The notes beneath the pieces were generated by a model. It worked only from the letters and a program-made list of their open reading frames with translations, had not been told where the DNA came from and ran no database searches. The position numbers were made by a program, and so were the translations under genes. A DNA stretch of 64,000 bases from Opisthocomus hoazin (lineage: Eukaryota; Chordata; Aves; Opisthocomiformes; Opisthocomidae): NCBI RefSeq assembly GCF_030867145.1, contig NC_134420.1, forward strand, positions 8,897,823 through 8,961,822. Reading direction: 5' to 3'. Positions within the stretch are counted from its first letter, which is position 1. Each line of letters opens with the position of its first letter. Below, one piece after another: positions 62,034-64,000 of the stretch.

Positions 62034-64000
62034 TCTTTAAGAAGTGACTCAGTTTAAGATCAGCACAGCTAAACTAGATGTCTACTTGTAAATTAGACAT
62101 ATCTGAGCTAGTCATCTTAGTTTCCATTATAGTCAGTGGAGCTCTAGTAAGTATAGTCATATATCAGTATAAATACCGAGCTTCACTGCTCTGAAGGCTC
62201 CTGCAGAAGTCACTGATGTGACACTCCGCAGTACAGTGAATTAGACATGAGCATAACTGGTTTTGGATTGCACTCTAAGACTACAATCGATTGAACAGCC
62301 AAAACTCCTTTGTCTCCAACTTAGCAACTCTGAAGCAAGATCACAGTAAAGGACAAACACAGAAACTGAAAAATTACTGATTGGAAGCTGAAGTTTAGAA
62401 GCAGCCGTATTTTCCACAAGAGCAAGACAGATAAAATGTGCAAACTTTTTATGAAGGAGTGATAGCTAATTGATTGTTTTATTGGGCAAGGTTGCTAATG
62501 TCACTAGAATGAAATTAAATAGAAAGAAATTAGTACCAGTTTAAGAAATTGGGAACTAATGAAGAAAAAATGAAGCAGTACATAGCAGACACCTGAAACT
62601 CAGTCGCAAAGAAGTGTGCAAAGGGGGTACAATAAAAGCTGACAGGAGAAACACAAGGTATTAAAAAGAATAAATAAGAACATCCAACATATTTTAAAAT
62701 TCAGTGGCCACTAAATATAGAAGTGTCAGCAAACAAACACTGAAGTACATAGTGTCCCATATATTTCCACTGAACAATTAATTAAATACAACCATTGATT
62801 GCCACCATACATACATTACATGGAAGAACAACATACTACAGAGCATTAACTCTTTGGCACAGTTCTGCAACACACTAGTTCCACAATACTACCAAAAAAA
62901 ATATGTTTTGAATGCTTGAGACTTGATATATTTTTGTTTGCTAAACTTCTGTTGGAATGGCACCTTATAACAGATGTCACATGTATTTATCATAAATATT
63001 GATTTAAATCAACAGAAGCAATGGCTTTCAATTTTTATCCCATATCATGCAATTTGACAGCCTATGTTTGAATCCTTATTCATTTAATCAAAAACTCAAT
63101 ACAAATTTTAATATGTCAGAAAGATGAGGAGGTGAATAAACCCAAATAAACCAAGACACCAACATCACTGGGAATTATATTTTATCCAGGTATTGATACC
63201 ACTTGAAGCAATAAAAGTATATGCAAGATGATATAATTCTGACAGACGTTGTAATTTATACAGTACTTCAAATACAGATTTTCACGAAGGTGCTGATCTT
63301 GCAAATATTTATCTGTAACTACACATGTAAAACGTCTCTCTGATTTCCATGGGATCACTTGTACATATTTGCAGGTTGGGGCTTTACAGTATATCACTGT
63401 CCATTCCCATGCAAAAAGGATTTACTACTGACATTTGACCTTGTTATCTATGCGTTAAGGACTCAAATGCAGCAATCAGCATGTTTATACTGACAAGTCA
63501 TTCTACTCTACGCTTTCTTCCCAGTTGTGGGCTAGAGAAAGAAAGTATAAAATACGTACCGTCTATCTCTATGTCTATACATCTCTAAAACCTATCTTCA
63601 ATATATTGTAGCTTTTTGAAAATGTATACATTGTCCATTCATGCTACATATAAATAAAGATATATAAGAAAAAAAAGTGCTACAGAATATTATATAGAAC
63701 ATTCATAAATGTGCTTAACATCTGTTTTGATTTTTGAGCACATGGAAGTCTACGCTATTAACTGTCTTTTTCCAGTTCTATTAAACTTGTAAACATGGGT
63801 GTAAAAATGCCTATTTTCTGGTATTGGTGGCTTTTCTACTCATAGTAGTGACTTTTTCCTGTTATACTTACCCTTTTAATGGACACACAATATGTTACTC
63901 TGTGCCCAAGCTCACCTACTCCTTTTCTCAAAAGACAAGGCACATCTGCCACCTGCTCTAGTCTGTGTCCCAGCAACAACTGTCGAGCAGCAAAAAGATT
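62034..64000. other. AT-rich non-coding DNA, no gene recognised
   Basis: No gene, RNA or transposon recognised up to the window edge. The 71-codon minus-strand frame at 63182-63397 has no domain. Confidence 0.5.

Noticed and set aside
1..64000. CRISPR arrays, insertion sequences, operons, riboswitches and tRNA/rRNA genes
   Set aside because: No regularly spaced direct repeats, prokaryotic gene organisation, or cloverleaf/rRNA sequence recognised; the CR1 content indicates a bird nuclear genome.

Overview
This window looks like non-coding nuclear DNA from a bird. It is AT-rich. It carries six recognisable copies or fragments of CR1, the dominant LINE retrotransposon of birds and other reptiles, including copies with the typical 8-bp 3' tail units (ATTCTGTG/ATTTTGTG type). 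I see no Alu, L1 or other mammalian repeat, no bacterial-style gene packing and no plausible multi-exon gene. I cannot name the species or the chromosome.

Layout. 1-6.5 kb is AT-rich non-coding DNA with short A/T microsatellites and one segment that reads like a conserved non-coding element (5.86-6.26 kb). A decayed plus-strand CR1 lies at 6.56-7.01 kb, followed by about 1 kb of pyrimidine-skewed DNA. 8-41.9 kb has no recognised transposon. It holds three possible regulatory-type blocks (16.77-17.07, 22.83-23.04 and 26.74-27.01 kb), a diverged 108-bp tandem duplication (25.6 kb), two adjacent perfect hairpin palindromes (23.2 kb), a 151-bp almost pure purine tract with two G-quadruplex motifs (34.9-35.1 kb), and a longer possible regulatory block at 39.62-40.33 kb. 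Three minus-strand CR1 copies cluster at 41.9, 45.3 and 49.2 kb. The last two are young: each still has an open frame of about 300 codons covering the C-terminal part of the CR1 reverse transcriptase, including the FADD catalytic motif. Both are 5'-truncated at the same base. 50.2-64 kb is again mostly featureless, with two plus-strand CR1 3' ends (56.2 and 60.3 kb), A/T microsatellites and a 22-bp perfect palindrome (62.0 kb).

No protein-coding gene of the host can be supported. The short open frames outside CR1 lack recognisable domains or exon-like structure and fit chance. The window is best read as a gene desert or the inside of a very large intron. I did not find a new biological system. 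The most unusual observation is the relationship between the two CR1 copies 3,911 bp apart: same truncation point, a 368-bp identical core and a more divergent 3' end, which suggests gene conversion or spread of a truncated subfamily.
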